64,000 nt of DNA from Candidatus Zhuqueibacterota bacterium (GCA_029261995.1 JAJDAF010000043.1:58101-122100); one strand, 5' to 3'. Positions 34,408 through 45,378 are shown, counted from the first letter of the stretch. The notes: generated by a model from the sequence alone, not told the origin. Numbers and translations are program-made.

Positions 34408-35469
34408 CTAGTTCGACTCTTCAACTTTCTCGGCAATATCCGCGGCACTTTCAACGGTTGCGTTTTCCCCGGCATCGGGCTCAACCTGCTTCTCATCTTC
34501 CACCGCGATGTCATAAATCAGCTTGGTCTTCTCAACAATCTCAACTGCTTTGTCGAGAAGCGCCAGGCTCTCTGCACCAGTTGGTTCAAACTTGGCAAAC
34601 TTGACGAGATCACAGATCTCCAGAAACTCCTGCACCGTGCGAGTATTGTCAGGCTCAACCTCAGCGTGCTGCAAATCCTGAAGCAGTTCAAACGACGTCA
34701 TCTCAAGCGCGACGATGAAATACCTGCCTTCGATGTAGCGTCGAATGACATCCGACACTTGCACATGAAACTCCTTAACCTCGCCCCGAGCCAGCAAGGG
34801 CGAGTCGCGCAACTTGTCCAGCTCTTCAAAGGCAATTTGATGTGCCGGTCGCGGGGGTTCAACTTTCTGTGGCAGAACGCCTTTGCCCGCTCGCCGCCGG
34901 CGCCAAATATAGAAAGAAACCGCAAGAAGGATTAACGCTGCGAGAGCAACACTCGCCCAGATAATCAGCCGGCGATAGTCATCCGGCAGGCGTTCCGGTG
35001 GCTTGATGTCGCGGATGTCACCCGTTTCACTCGGTTTCAAACTTTCGACGACAATGCTGATTTTCTGCGTTTTAAGCTCGTGCTTGAGTGAGTCTCCGGG
35101 GGCCAGGTAGTGAAAAACGAGTGGCGGGATAACAAAATCTCCAACATCGAAGGTTGAGATGACGTAGTCCACTCTCTGCGAGATGGCGCCGTCGCGTTCG
35201 ACCGGATCATGCACCTGGTAATCCCGTATTTCGAAAGCGCCAAGATTCGCCGCCAACGCCGGCATTTCAACCTGAATTTCGGGTGCGTGGCTCAGTTCGA
35301 CCGTGTAGGTGATCAGGTCGCCAATCTTAATCGCGCTCTTGTCTACGCGAGAATCAATGGAAATGCCGCTCTGAACTGCCGCTGCGCTCGCTACCAGAGT
35401 AGCCAGCAAGAAAAGCAGGCGGGCTGGAGTGGCTGAAAGGCCGGACATTTTTCTAAAGCTTATCTGCAT
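34408..35469 (-). CDS. DUF4381-like membrane protein of the Bat cluster
   Basis: 353 residues. A signal peptide is followed by a beta-rich extracytoplasmic domain (SIDSRVDKSAIKIGDLITYT, FDVGDFVIPPLVFHYLAPGD), one membrane segment (about 167-187) and a cytoplasmic helical domain (IAFEELDKLRDSPLLARGEV, VIRRYIEGRYFI). This matches proteins encoded between DUF58 and BatA in many Bat operons. It overlaps the upstream SurA-like gene by 17 bp. A second start (ATG at 35448) would give a cleaner signal peptide. Confidence 0.8.
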   Translation of the reverse strand: MQISFRKMSGLSATPARLLFLLATLVASAAAVQSGISIDSRVDKSAIKIGDLITYTVELSHAPEIQVEMPALAANLGAFEIRDYQVHDPVERDGAISQRVDYVISTFDVGDFVIPPLVFHYLAPGDSLKHELKTQKISIVVESLKPSETGDIRDIKPPERLPDDYRRLIIWASVALAALILLAVSFYIWRRRRAGKGVLPQKVEPPRPAHQIAFEELDKLRDSPLLARGEVKEFHVQVSDVIRRYIEGRYFIVALEMTSFELLQDLQHAEVEPDNTRTVQEFLEICDLVKFAKFEPTGAESLALLDKAVEIVEKTKLIYDIAVEDEKQVEPDAGENATVESAADIAEKVEESN

Positions 35470-36394
35470 AAATCTCGACTGCTCGTTCCCTCATCATTCG
35501 TTGCACCAATATGTCGTACGCCTCTTTCTGTTTCTGAAGAATCAGGTCCTGCATGACCTTCCCACGAACATCGGCGAGCGCCTTAACCTCTTTCGTGCTG
35601 CCGTCTTCGTTGCGGGTCGAGTAGCGCTTCTGATGCGCCTTGTAGAAAAGCTCAACATCGCCTTCCGACAGATTGACTTCCTGCGAGATTTCTTCTTCCA
35701 ACAGCTTTTGCACCATGCTGGTTTTCTTTGCCTGAAAAGCGGCTTCGATCACACCTTTGTCCTTATCCAGGCCCTTTCGTTTGGCGGAGGTATAGAACAA
35801 CTCAGTTGCGATATACTGCCGGAGAAAATCTTTCTTCTTGCTCCTGTCATCGAGCTGCGAGCGAACGTAAGGCGGGAGCTGGGAGATTTCATAGGCCAGA
35901 TCGCCGGTTGTGATCTGGCGCTTGCCAATTTTCGCAACAACCTCACCCGGTCGTCTTTTCTTTGCCTGAGTTGGGTCGAGAAGGACGGATTCTTCCATAA
36001 CCTGCTGTGCGTCCGCCGAGCGCTGCAAACGCTCCAGGCAGGCCACCACTTTCTTGTTGGTCTCATCAACGACCTGGCTCTCGGGGTACAGATGCTTAAT
36101 CCTAAGATAGTAGCTCAAAGCATTTTGATAGTCATGCACGCGCTCGAAGTAGATGTTGCCGATAGTGTAGTTGATGTTGGCAGCTTCGGAGTCATCGGGC
36201 TTGTAGGTGTCGAGGTAGTAGTTATATTGGTCGACCGCTTGCTGATAGAGCTGATTATTGTAGAGAGAACTGGCGTAATCTCTGACTTTCTCGGCAGTAA
36301 ACCGAGGTGCGGTACTGTTTTGCTGACAGGCCGCCAAACCAATCAGCACCGCGGCGCTCAACCAGACACCTGTTCCTTTAATGGATTTCTTCAT
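35453..36394 (-). CDS. TPR lipoprotein with SurA-like chaperone domain lacking the PPIase insert
   Basis: 313 residues from the ATG at 36394, which has GGAGGGG upstream. The lipoprotein signal is LSAAVLIGLAAC. TPR-like helices follow (about 25-120, LYNNQLYQQAVDQYNYYLDT). The C-terminal half reads like the SurA/PrsA N- and C-terminal helices (GEVVAKIGKRQITTGDLAYE, LSEGDVELFYKAHQKRY, QKQKEAYDILVQRM). The parvulin domain normally inserted after the FYKAH segment is replaced by a short loop. It therefore probably binds unfolded envelope proteins without isomerase activity (inference). An unusual member of a Bat cluster. Confidence 0.72.
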   Translation of the reverse strand: MKKSIKGTGVWLSAAVLIGLAACQQNSTAPRFTAEKVRDYASSLYNNQLYQQAVDQYNYYLDTYKPDDSEAANINYTIGNIYFERVHDYQNALSYYLRIKHLYPESQVVDETNKKVVACLERLQRSADAQQVMEESVLLDPTQAKKRRPGEVVAKIGKRQITTGDLAYEISQLPPYVRSQLDDRSKKKDFLRQYIATELFYTSAKRKGLDKDKGVIEAAFQAKKTSMVQKLLEEEISQEVNLSEGDVELFYKAHQKRYSTRNEDGSTKEVKALADVRGKVMQDLILQKQKEAYDILVQRMMRERAVEIYADKL

Positions 36395-36425
36395 TTTACC
36401 CCTCCGGCAAAATATCATGACTAGG

Positions 36426-37304
36426 CTAGTGAAACCTCTTGGCGCGCATCCGAAAAAACCGGATGAGTGGCTCGACGTACGATATGTTCGTTCGGATGTC
36501 GATTGTATCAATATTAAGAGAACGCAGCAGCTTGTCGCGCACCTGTTTTTGTTCGGATGTTTTTGTTCCAAACATCGTGCGTGTTGTGGTATCCGCCGTA
36601 TCGATGAGCACAACCTCGCCTGTCTCGGCGTCTTCAAGCTCAACCATCCCGATGTCGGGCAACTCCATCTCCCTCGGGTCAGTCACCGTGATGGCCACCA
36701 GATCGTGGCGTCGGTTGGCGACCTGCATGGCTTTCTGATAATCGTCGGAGATGAAATCTGAGACCAGGAAAACCACGGAACGGCGATGCATGACCCGGCT
36801 CAGATATTCAAGCGCCATGGCGATGTTTGTACCACGCCCCTCGGGTTCGTGATAGAGCAGCTCGCGCAAAACCCGCAGCACATGCTTCTTTCCCTTCTTT
36901 GGCGGCACAAACTTTTCGATGCGATCGGTGAAGATGATGAGCCCGACTTTGTCATTGTTCTTGATTGCCGAGAATGCCAATAGAGCACAAATCTCAATCG
37001 CAATCTCCCCCTTCATGCGCTCGTAGGTCCCGAACTCTCCGGAGGAACTGACGTCCACCACCAGCATGACAGTCAGCTCGCGCTCTTCCTCGAAGACCTT
37101 AACGTAGGGGTGACCCATGCGTGCCGAGACATTCCAGTCGATGGTGCGAATCTCGTCCCCCATCTGGTATTCGCGCACCTCGGCGAACTCCATGCCCCGG
37201 CCCTTGAACACCGAGTGGTACTCCCCGGAGAAGACATCGTTGACCAGACCACGCGTCTGGATTTCGATTCGTTTTACCTTTCTCAGGATATCTTTAGGGA
37301 CCAT
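36426..37304 (-). CDS. DUF58 domain protein
   Basis: 292 residues, normal for the family. Signature segments are FKGRGMEFAEVREYQMGDEI, RTIDWNVSARMG and a VWA-like core with VMLVVDVSSSGEFG and VFLVSDFISDDY. DUF58 proteins almost always pair with MoxR ATPases; here the start is immediately after the MoxR stop (no gap). It is a cytoplasmic adaptor of the MoxR-Bat system. Confidence 0.9.
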   Translation of the reverse strand: MVPKDILRKVKRIEIQTRGLVNDVFSGEYHSVFKGRGMEFAEVREYQMGDEIRTIDWNVSARMGHPYVKVFEEERELTVMLVVDVSSSGEFGTYERMKGEIAIEICALLAFSAIKNNDKVGLIIFTDRIEKFVPPKKGKKHVLRVLRELLYHEPEGRGTNIAMALEYLSRVMHRRSVVFLVSDFISDDYQKAMQVANRRHDLVAITVTDPREMELPDIGMVELEDAETGEVVLIDTADTTTRTMFGTKTSEQKQVRDKLLRSLNIDTIDIRTNISYVEPLIRFFRMRAKRFH

Positions 37305-38294
37305 TTACGGCACTTCGATTTTGTTCAATACCTTGCGAACGATATCCTCGGAAGTCAGTTCCTCGGCCTCGGCCTCATAGGTCACCATGACACGGTGGCG
37401 CAACACGTCCATACCGATGGAGCGGATATCTTCGGGCGTCACATAGCCACGCCGGCGTAGAAAGGCGTGCGCTTTTGCAGCCTGATGTAAATTGATGGAC
37501 GCTCTCGGCGACGCGCCGAACGCGATCAGGTCTTGCAGTTCATCTAGGCCGTAGTCCTTGGGGTTTCGGGTAGCAAAAACGATGTCAATGATGTAGCGTT
37601 CGACTTTCTCATCAAGGTAGACCTCGTTGACCAGAGACCGTGCTGCCACGATCTGCTGCGGTGTTACGACCGGGCTAACTGAAGGTGTTTCATTGCCTGC
37701 CATGCGCCGCATAATTTCCAGTTCTTCGTCTTTGCTAGGGTAGCCGACAGAAAGTTTGAGCATGAAGCGGTCAATCTGCGCCTCTGGTAGCGGATAAGTT
37801 CCCTCCTGCTCGATCGGGTTCTGAGTGGCCAGCACCAGAAAAGGATCATCAAGCGGGAAGGTGTTGTCGCCAAGCGTGACCTGACGCTCCATCATCGCTT
37901 CCAGAAGCGCCGACTGCACTTTGGCGGGCGAACGGTTGATCTCGTCAGCGAGCACGAGGTTCGAAAAAATGGGTCCTTTTTTCGTCGAAAACTCACCCTT
38001 GTGCTGGTCATAAATCAGAGTGCCCAGCAGGTCGGCAGGCAGCAGGTCCGGGGTAAACTGGATGCGTTGGAATTTGGTTTGAATGGTGGACGACAAGGTC
38101 TTCACAGCCATGGTTTTGGCCAAGCCGGGTACACCTTCCAACAACACATGGCCGTTCGCCAAAAGACCAATGAGCAGCCGCTCTATCATATAGCGCTGCC
38201 CAACAATCACCTTTGACACCTCGTTTGTCAGGGTGTCGATAAATTCGCTTTCTTTTTGAATCTTATCATTGATGGCCTGAATGTCAATCGCCAT
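37305..38294 (-). CDS. moxR: MoxR-family AAA+ ATPase
   Basis: 329 residues. Walker A is G54-VPGLAK-T61, Walker B is LVLADEIN (113-120), and the family sensor region is LATQNPIEQEGTYPLPEAQI. MoxR ATPases are chaperone-like motors that act with VWA proteins. It heads the moxR-DUF58-SurA-like-DUF4381-batA-E-tonB run. A DUF4381-like gene lies 17 bp upstream, so the operon may start there. Confidence 0.93.
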   Translation of the reverse strand: MAIDIQAINDKIQKESEFIDTLTNEVSKVIVGQRYMIERLLIGLLANGHVLLEGVPGLAKTMAVKTLSSTIQTKFQRIQFTPDLLPADLLGTLIYDQHKGEFSTKKGPIFSNLVLADEINRSPAKVQSALLEAMMERQVTLGDNTFPLDDPFLVLATQNPIEQEGTYPLPEAQIDRFMLKLSVGYPSKDEELEIMRRMAGNETPSVSPVVTPQQIVAARSLVNEVYLDEKVERYIIDIVFATRNPKDYGLDELQDLIAFGASPRASINLHQAAKAHAFLRRRGYVTPEDIRSIGMDVLRHRVMVTYEAEAEELTSEDIVRKVLNKIEVP

Positions 38295-38311
38295 TCGTCC
38301 TCCTGTTTTGC

Positions 38312-39256
38312 TTATGATTGCAGAGTTTCATTCGGCTGAGAATCTCCTGCCTGCCGCCGATCGAGCCCGTTTTGCAGAATACCCTCTACGAGTGTGTATG
38401 CCCGATCCAGCGAAGCGCGGTCAACGTCTCCACCTGAAAATCTCGCGACATCCGAAGCGCGAAGCACTTCGTCGCTGTGTTCAACGATTTCTCTGTCAAC
38501 GGCCCCCTGCAGCAGGCAAGTTCGGACTTCATCCGTGCTCATCCCCATAAGCGAAAGGTCACATTTTTCAGAGAGATATTTCCTGAGCATTCTAGACAAT
38601 ATTGCAAACGATTCGGAGTTACTCTGTTTACCCAACAAAACCGAAGTGCGCATCTTGTCAAGGTAGCGTTCTTCAAGCGTCTGCTCCGTTTCCTTTGCCT
38701 GAGATTCGGCCCGGGCACGACGCCTTCGTCTCAGGGTGATGACCGCGACGACTGCCAGGCAGCCGAGCATCAAAATCCCTAACGTAATTCGCAGATACAG
38801 TGCTGTATCGCGCTCAAGAATTGGCTCAGTGACGCGGACGGCAATCCTGTTGGTCATGAGCCGCTCCACACGGTCAACCGCGTTGTCCCGGTATTCGACG
38901 AGAGCGCCGTCGATGTACGCCATCCCCATTTCCTGGGGCGCCAAAGTGAACTCGTACGTCTTGACGACCTCCTGGCCATCTCCTCTATCTCCCACCCAAT
39001 TCGATGAGGCCGTTGCAACGACGTCAAGATTCGTGAGGACCGGTGTTTCAACCTTCACAACTTCAAAGCGGTCGAGATCACCCTGCCAATTGACTGTCAC
39101 GGTGTACGAACGCGCCCGGTTTTGAGCTACGTCTTCCGCATCAAGGCTGCTGGTCACTCTCACCGGGCTGGAGTAATCGGGAGTCGCGACCCTGACGCTG
39201 TCTTGAGCCTGGCACGTGCTGGCCCAGGCAAAACAAATGAGTATAATCTTGCGCAT
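38312..39256 (-). CDS. Predicted membrane protein with DUF4381-like layout, head of the MoxR/Bat operon
   Basis: 314 residues from the ATG at 39256 (MRKIILICFAWASTCQAQ signal peptide; AGGTAGG upstream). A beta-rich periplasmic domain (SYTVTVNWQGDLDRFEVVKV) is followed by one membrane segment (about 160-180, ITLGILMLGCLAVVAVITLR) and a charged cytoplasmic helical domain (about 185-314). It has the same layout as the protein at 34408-35469 but little obvious identity. It probably heads the moxR operon. Confidence 0.72.
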   Translation of the reverse strand: MRKIILICFAWASTCQAQDSVRVATPDYSSPVRVTSSLDAEDVAQNRARSYTVTVNWQGDLDRFEVVKVETPVLTNLDVVATASSNWVGDRGDGQEVVKTYEFTLAPQEMGMAYIDGALVEYRDNAVDRVERLMTNRIAVRVTEPILERDTALYLRITLGILMLGCLAVVAVITLRRRRRARAESQAKETEQTLEERYLDKMRTSVLLGKQSNSESFAILSRMLRKYLSEKCDLSLMGMSTDEVRTCLLQGAVDREIVEHSDEVLRASDVARFSGGDVDRASLDRAYTLVEGILQNGLDRRQAGDSQPNETLQS

Positions 39257-39340
39257 GCTCTGCCTACCTGAAAATAACGAATAATATACTTGGTCAAATT
39301 GGACAAAGTTCCTGGGCAAGAACTTTGGCGATAAGAGCAA

Positions 39341-39400
39341 AAAAAAGCCGAATTTACGTTAACTTCAGGCAGTGAAATTAATGAATTTCGGCTTTTATTT
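39341..39400 (-). terminator. Hairpin between the TPR lipoprotein gene and the MoxR/Bat operon
   Basis: AAAAGCCGAATT (39343-39354) and AATTTCGGCTTTT (39384-39396) form a long hairpin with a 29-base loop; A/T runs flank both sides. It terminates the lipoprotein gene at 39422-39940 and may insulate the Bat operon. Confidence 0.6.
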
Positions 39401-39421
39401 GGAAAACAAAATCAAGCGTGG

Positions 39422-39940
39422 TCAATCTACTTTGGCTTCTCCATTGGTCTTCTCGTCTCCGAAGAGATTGAGTAGCTGCTCGTTGACATCCTGCCCCAGG
39501 TGCTCCAACTCCCACTGCACATCGTCCGCAAGTTCGCTGTCCGGGTGCAATTCCAGGAATTCGTTGTAGGCTACTTTCGCTTTTTCCAAATCCTTCAGAT
39601 CATTGGCGTAGATGAACCCGACCATGAACTGAGCTTGCTGCACGAAATCGCTCTCAGGGAAATGCTCAACGAGGCGCTCGTGGCACTCAATCGCCTTGTG
39701 AAAATCGCCTGAATTGTTGTAATAAATGAATGCGGCTTTCTGCAAGGCGTCATCGGCCTGGGCGTCATCCGGATGAATCTTGGTCAGCTTCTCATAGGCA
39801 TGAAGTGCCTCGTCAAACTTCTCTTCCTGCTCAAACTTCTGTCCTTTGCTAAAAAGCTCAGCCGCGGTTTCCTGGTCGGCGCAACTCGAAGCCAAGAATA
39901 GAAGGCTGCAAGCCAAGGTAAATGCAAAAACGTGCTTCAT
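39422..39940 (-). CDS. TPR lipoprotein (BamD/YbgF-like)
   Basis: 172 residues from the ATG at 39940 (GGAGGATC upstream). The lipoprotein signal is AFTLACSLLFLASSC. TPR repeats fill the rest (KGQKFEQEEKFDEALHAYEK, DDALQKAAFIYYNNSGDFHK, AQFMVGFIYANDLKDLEKAK). The layout resembles the TPR lipoproteins BamD and the YbgF tail, but it is shorter than BamD. It is flanked by terminators on both sides, so it is probably monocistronic. Confidence 0.75.
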   Translation of the reverse strand: MKHVFAFTLACSLLFLASSCADQETAAELFSKGQKFEQEEKFDEALHAYEKLTKIHPDDAQADDALQKAAFIYYNNSGDFHKAIECHERLVEHFPESDFVQQAQFMVGFIYANDLKDLEKAKVAYNEFLELHPDSELADDVQWELEHLGQDVNEQLLNLFGDEKTNGEAKVD

Positions 39941-40055
39941 GGAAATTGATCCTCCAAAAATAGTCCGGTACAGAGTTTCTATGTTAAGATTTCTTATGTT
40001 AAAATCAAGCAATTTTTGACCAGAGCACGTCTTTCCACATCAAGCAAAACACGAG

Positions 40056-40090
40056 AAAAAAAAGGCGAGAATTCTGGAATTCTCGCCTTT
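40056..40090 (-). terminator. dnaK terminator
   Basis: AAAGGCGAGAATTC (40061-40074), TG, GAATTCTCGCCTTT (40077-40090) is a perfect 14-bp hairpin. The A-run at 40056-40063 gives a U-run on the minus strand. It lies 26 bp after the dnaK stop. Confidence 0.9.
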
Positions 40091-40115
40091 CAGGATTGCT
40101 TGTCTCACGGGGCTC

Positions 40116-42014
<1,899 letters not shown>

Positions 42015-42170
42015 TTAAGACCTCCTTCAGTTCGAAATTTCTATATATTCTTATGCTCGCAGATTAACCGATAGCAGAACTGTCGGCCATTGACCGCAAA
42101 GAACATGCCATCGACTTGATGCAGTTTAGAACAGACTATATCACAATGAAAAACAACATCTTGAACACAA

Positions 42171-42197
42171 TCTCATAGCAACACACCTGCTATGAGA
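42171..42197. promoter_or_regulatory. Perfect 10-bp inverted repeat upstream of dnaK (candidate operator)
   Basis: TCTCATAGCA (42171-42180), ACACACC, TGCTATGAGA (42188-42197). It lies between the fmdB terminator and the dnaK start, 157 bp upstream. There is no T-run, so it is not a terminator. The arm-spacer-arm geometry resembles CIRCE (9-9-9) but the sequence is unrelated. Confidence 0.45.
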
Positions 42198-42234
42198 AGG
42201 ATACGACAATATCGCCGTCTCTGCCAATGTGGCA

Positions 42235-42260
42235 TAAAAAAAGGGCGAATTACGCCCTTT
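42235..42260 (-). terminator. Terminator after the FmdB-type zinc-ribbon gene
   Basis: AAAGGGCG, AATTA, CGCCCTTT hairpin with an A-run on its left that becomes a U-run on the minus strand; 18 bp downstream of the gene's stop. Confidence 0.8.
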
Positions 42261-42278
42261 AGGTGGCGGACGCCCTGC

Positions 42279-42578
42279 TCAATCGGATGACGCCTCTGGT
42301 TTGCTTGGTTTAGTCGACTTGGAAGATTCAGTCGCAGGCTTCGAACTGGACTTTGCTGGCGAATTGGACTTCGCTGGCGAACCGGAGCTGCTGTTGGTTT
42401 TCTTGTAGTCGGTTATGTAAAAACCCGAACCCTTGAAAATCAAACCATTTCCCGCACTTATCAGTCGTCTCACTGCACCCTTGCAACTGGGGCATTCTTT
42501 TATCGGCTGCGCAGTGATGCTTTGGAACTCTTCGAACTGATGCTTGCATTCATCGCAAGCATACTCATACGTTGGCAT
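42279..42578 (-). CDS. FmdB-family zinc ribbon protein
   Basis: 99 residues. It begins MPTYEYACDEC as the family does. The zinc ligands are C8, C11, C29 and C32 (ECPSC), followed by GNGLIFKGSGFYITDYK. The C-terminal 40 residues are a low-complexity Ser/Lys/Pro/Ala tail with repeated SPAKS units, which is common in this family. It is a putative regulatory or nucleic-acid-binding protein. It lies 48 bp downstream of the htrA stop and ends at its own terminator. Confidence 0.88.
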   Translation of the reverse strand: MPTYEYACDECKHQFEEFQSITAQPIKECPSCKGAVRRLISAGNGLIFKGSGFYITDYKKTNSSSGSPAKSNSPAKSSSKPATESSKSTKPSKPEASSD

Positions 42579-42626
42579 AGCGAACTCTTTCCTTCTGTCG
42601 GTTTCGGTGCTGAGCTTCAGACCAAT

Positions 42627-44147
42627 CTAGCCCGGGACCTTCATTGCAATAAAATGGTTGTTATTTCCCCGCTTTATTTGGAACAATACGATCTTGCCGG
42701 ACTCCAGGACGTGAAGAACCGTTTGCATGTCCCGCAGGCTCTTTACCTTCTTGCGATCGACTTCGAGAATTAGATCACCTGAACGCATCCCCTTTTCCTG
42801 AGCTACGGAATTGTTCTCAACATGAGCTACAAGAACGCCACTTTGGTCTTGATATCCGTAGCGCTCAGCGAGTTCATCAGTTAGATCGGAGAGCCGTAGG
42901 CCAAGTTTGTTGGACGTCGGCTCATCTGTCGAACCCAGAGCTGGTCGCTCACCGGCCCCAGGTCGTCGCTCAAGCAAAACCGTGAGCATCTTCTTCTTGC
43001 CGTCGCGAATGACCTGCAAGCGAATCTTCTCGCCCGGTCTAAATGACGCGACCAAATTAGTCAAGCCTTGTGAATCGCTGATCTTTTGGCCATCAACTTC
43101 CGTGATGACATCATACTTCTGCAGGCCAGCTTTGTCCGCGGGTGTATCTTCGACAACCTGCGTCACCACCGCGCCTTCGTTGTCATCGATCTCGAGGGCT
43201 TCGCTCAGTTCTGCATCAAGCGTATTAATGTAGACACCAAGATACCCGCGCACGACCTCGCCATGTTCGATCAAATCGTCCATGACCTGCTTGGCAAGGT
43301 TCACCGGGACGGCAAAACCGATTCCGACGTTACCGCCGGCATTGCCAGCATATATCGCTGTGTTGATTCCGATAAGCTCGCCCCGAATGTTAACCAATGC
43401 GCCACCACTATTGCCCGGATTGATGGCGGCATCCGTCTGAATAAAATCCTGGTAGGTCAATTCACCACTGAGATTGAGAGTACGGCCCTTTGCGCTGATA
43501 ATGCCCGAAGTCACCGTGTGCTGCAACCTCAGGTCAAAAGGGCTGCCGATGGCCAGAACCCATTCCCCAACTTCGAGTGCATCAGAATTGCCAAATGCAA
43601 TCGCCGGCAAGTCTGTCTCATCGATTTTCACGACAGCGATGTCGGTCGCCGGGTCGGTACCCACGACTCTTGCCTGATAGGGCTTTTTGTCGAGCATGAC
43701 ATTGATTTCGTCTGCTTCCTTCACGACGTGGTAGTTGGTCAGGATGTAGCCCTCCGGAGAAACAACAACACCAGAGCCAAGTCCACGCTGCTTGTATTCC
43801 TGCCCCCCATCCGGGGAACGGAAAAATCGTTTAAAGAACTCATCTTTATGGAAGAAGTTTGAAAACGGGTCTTTTACTTTCACCACTTTTTCGCTGGTGA
43901 TTGAAACGACTGTCGGAGTGACCTTCTTCGCGATTGCGACAAATGCCCGGCTGGTGCTTTCCAGGTCAGAATTGACAGCTTCCAGGGGCGCTGCCGAATT
44001 TTGAACCTGAGCACCGGTTTCGCCATCAGCAAATCCTCGGCCCGTTAGGTCGAAGTTGCCCGCCAGAATCAAGCCAATAATAATGCCGAGGGCAACCGAA
44101 AACAGGATGATCGTCTTTTTTCTAGTGCCCTGTGTATTGTAAGTCAT
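42627..44147 (-). CDS. degP: Do/HtrA-family periplasmic serine protease with two PDZ domains
   Basis: 506 residues. An N-terminal membrane anchor (IILFSVALGIIIGLILAG) is followed by a trypsin-like domain with the full triad H140 (TNYH), D169 (DPATDIAV) and S247 (PGNSGGA), then two PDZ domains (about 290-385 and 405-500). HtrA proteins degrade or refold damaged envelope proteins. AAGGAG precedes the ATG. It sits between a CbpA-like DnaJ gene and fmdB, near dnaK and a second HtrA. Confidence 0.94.
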   Translation of the reverse strand: MTYNTQGTRKKTIILFSVALGIIIGLILAGNFDLTGRGFADGETGAQVQNSAAPLEAVNSDLESTSRAFVAIAKKVTPTVVSITSEKVVKVKDPFSNFFHKDEFFKRFFRSPDGGQEYKQRGLGSGVVVSPEGYILTNYHVVKEADEINVMLDKKPYQARVVGTDPATDIAVVKIDETDLPAIAFGNSDALEVGEWVLAIGSPFDLRLQHTVTSGIISAKGRTLNLSGELTYQDFIQTDAAINPGNSGGALVNIRGELIGINTAIYAGNAGGNVGIGFAVPVNLAKQVMDDLIEHGEVVRGYLGVYINTLDAELSEALEIDDNEGAVVTQVVEDTPADKAGLQKYDVITEVDGQKISDSQGLTNLVASFRPGEKIRLQVIRDGKKKMLTVLLERRPGAGERPALGSTDEPTSNKLGLRLSDLTDELAERYGYQDQSGVLVAHVENNSVAQEKGMRSGDLILEVDRKKVKSLRDMQTVLHVLESGKIVLFQIKRGNNNHFIAMKVPG

Positions 44148-44245
44148 GCTGTTATCTCCTTGTTCACGCTATAGATCAAATTTTTCAATGAATCAAACCA
44201 GAGTTGCGGCGAGAAAGTTCCTCTGGCTGTTTTTCTCAAATCATC

Positions 44246-45130
44246 TCAACTCAATTTGATCTTCACGTATTGATCACCCTGGACATCCTTACTACGGATA
44301 CCGACCCCACGAAGGCGAAATGTCTTGCTCTTAGCTGTGTTAGGCGGAACGTTAAGCTCTACTGTGTTTCCGTACACCGTCTTTACCCGAACCTTGGTCC
44401 CTCTCTTGGCTTTCTCGCGAGCCAGCGGAATCTCGCAATAAATATCCATGCCATCAATCTGGAAAAAACGATGTTTGGCCACGTTGACGGTAACGATGAG
44501 GTCTCCGGCAGAAAGCCCCGCCCTGGCAGGCCCTCCATGTCCAGAAATCCTGAGTCTCTTTCCGTGCTCAGTGCCTGGCGGTATGTTGAGCGTAAACTGC
44601 TTGCCATTCTTCTCCGCGACAGCAAATTTGGTCTTGCCACCAAGCACGGCTGTCTCAAACGGGATTTCGAGGCTAGCTTGTATGTCGTTGTCAGGCCTGG
44701 TCGCAGTCGGGCGATGCCTGAAACCCGGTTGTTTGTCAAAGATCTGGCTGAACAGGTCACCTAAGCCACCGAAACCAAAACTGTCATCCAGGTTGAAATC
44801 CCCCTGGCGGCCCCCTGGGCGGCCGTTGCGCACCGGATTTCCGAAAATGTCGCTGAAATCGAAGTCAAGCCCGGGTTGCTGAAAGCCGCTACGAGACTGC
44901 CGTCCCGGGAACCCGAAACGCCGCATCTGGTCATACTGCTGGCGTTTCTTGGAGTCACTGAGCACGCTGTAGGCCTCCGAGATCTCTTTGAACAGCGCCT
45001 CGCGGCGCTTGTCCCCCGCATGAGCATCCGGGTGGTTCTCCTTCGCCAGCGTTCTGTACGCCTTCTTTATCTCATCGAAGGTCGCGTTCTCGCTGACCTG
45101 AAGTATTTTGTAGTAATCTTCTTGCTGCAT
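44246..45130 (-). CDS. CbpA/DnaJ-like co-chaperone
   Basis: 294 residues. The N-terminal J domain (DYYKILQVSENATFDEIKKA, with the HPD motif in KENHPDAH) is followed by a Gly/Phe region and C-terminal substrate-binding domains (FETAVLGGKTKFAV, RLRISGHGGPARAGLSAGDL). There is no CxxCxGxG zinc finger, so it is CbpA-like rather than DnaJ. It stimulates DnaK, encoded 2.2 kb downstream. It lies between two HtrA genes on the same strand. Confidence 0.9.
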   Translation of the reverse strand: MQQEDYYKILQVSENATFDEIKKAYRTLAKENHPDAHAGDKRREALFKEISEAYSVLSDSKKRQQYDQMRRFGFPGRQSRSGFQQPGLDFDFSDIFGNPVRNGRPGGRQGDFNLDDSFGFGGLGDLFSQIFDKQPGFRHRPTATRPDNDIQASLEIPFETAVLGGKTKFAVAEKNGKQFTLNIPPGTEHGKRLRISGHGGPARAGLSAGDLIVTVNVAKHRFFQIDGMDIYCEIPLAREKAKRGTKVRVKTVYGNTVELNVPPNTAKSKTFRLRGVGIRSKDVQGDQYVKIKLS

Positions 45131-45378
45131 ACAAAATGCTCATTTCAACATCAGAGTGATGCCCGACAAAGAGTCGCACTGAAAATTCAAACGCACAAAG
45201 CATGCAACTGTCATGCCAGCGAACAAGACGCTTGTTGATATATGTTTTTATTGATTTTGCACAGATGTGACAACGGTGCATCGACGGGTACTTATGGCAG
45301 AGGGCTCGAGGCTCACGCCATTGTGGCAGATGAACTGATTAAGAACCTCGGAAAAATGATAGCAGAAAGCAGCCAGGC

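Noticed and set aside
35429..36424. 331-residue + strand open frame opposite the SurA-like gene
   Set aside because: No RBS, composition like a reverse complement, and the opposite strand has recognisable TPR/SurA-like features and good starts.
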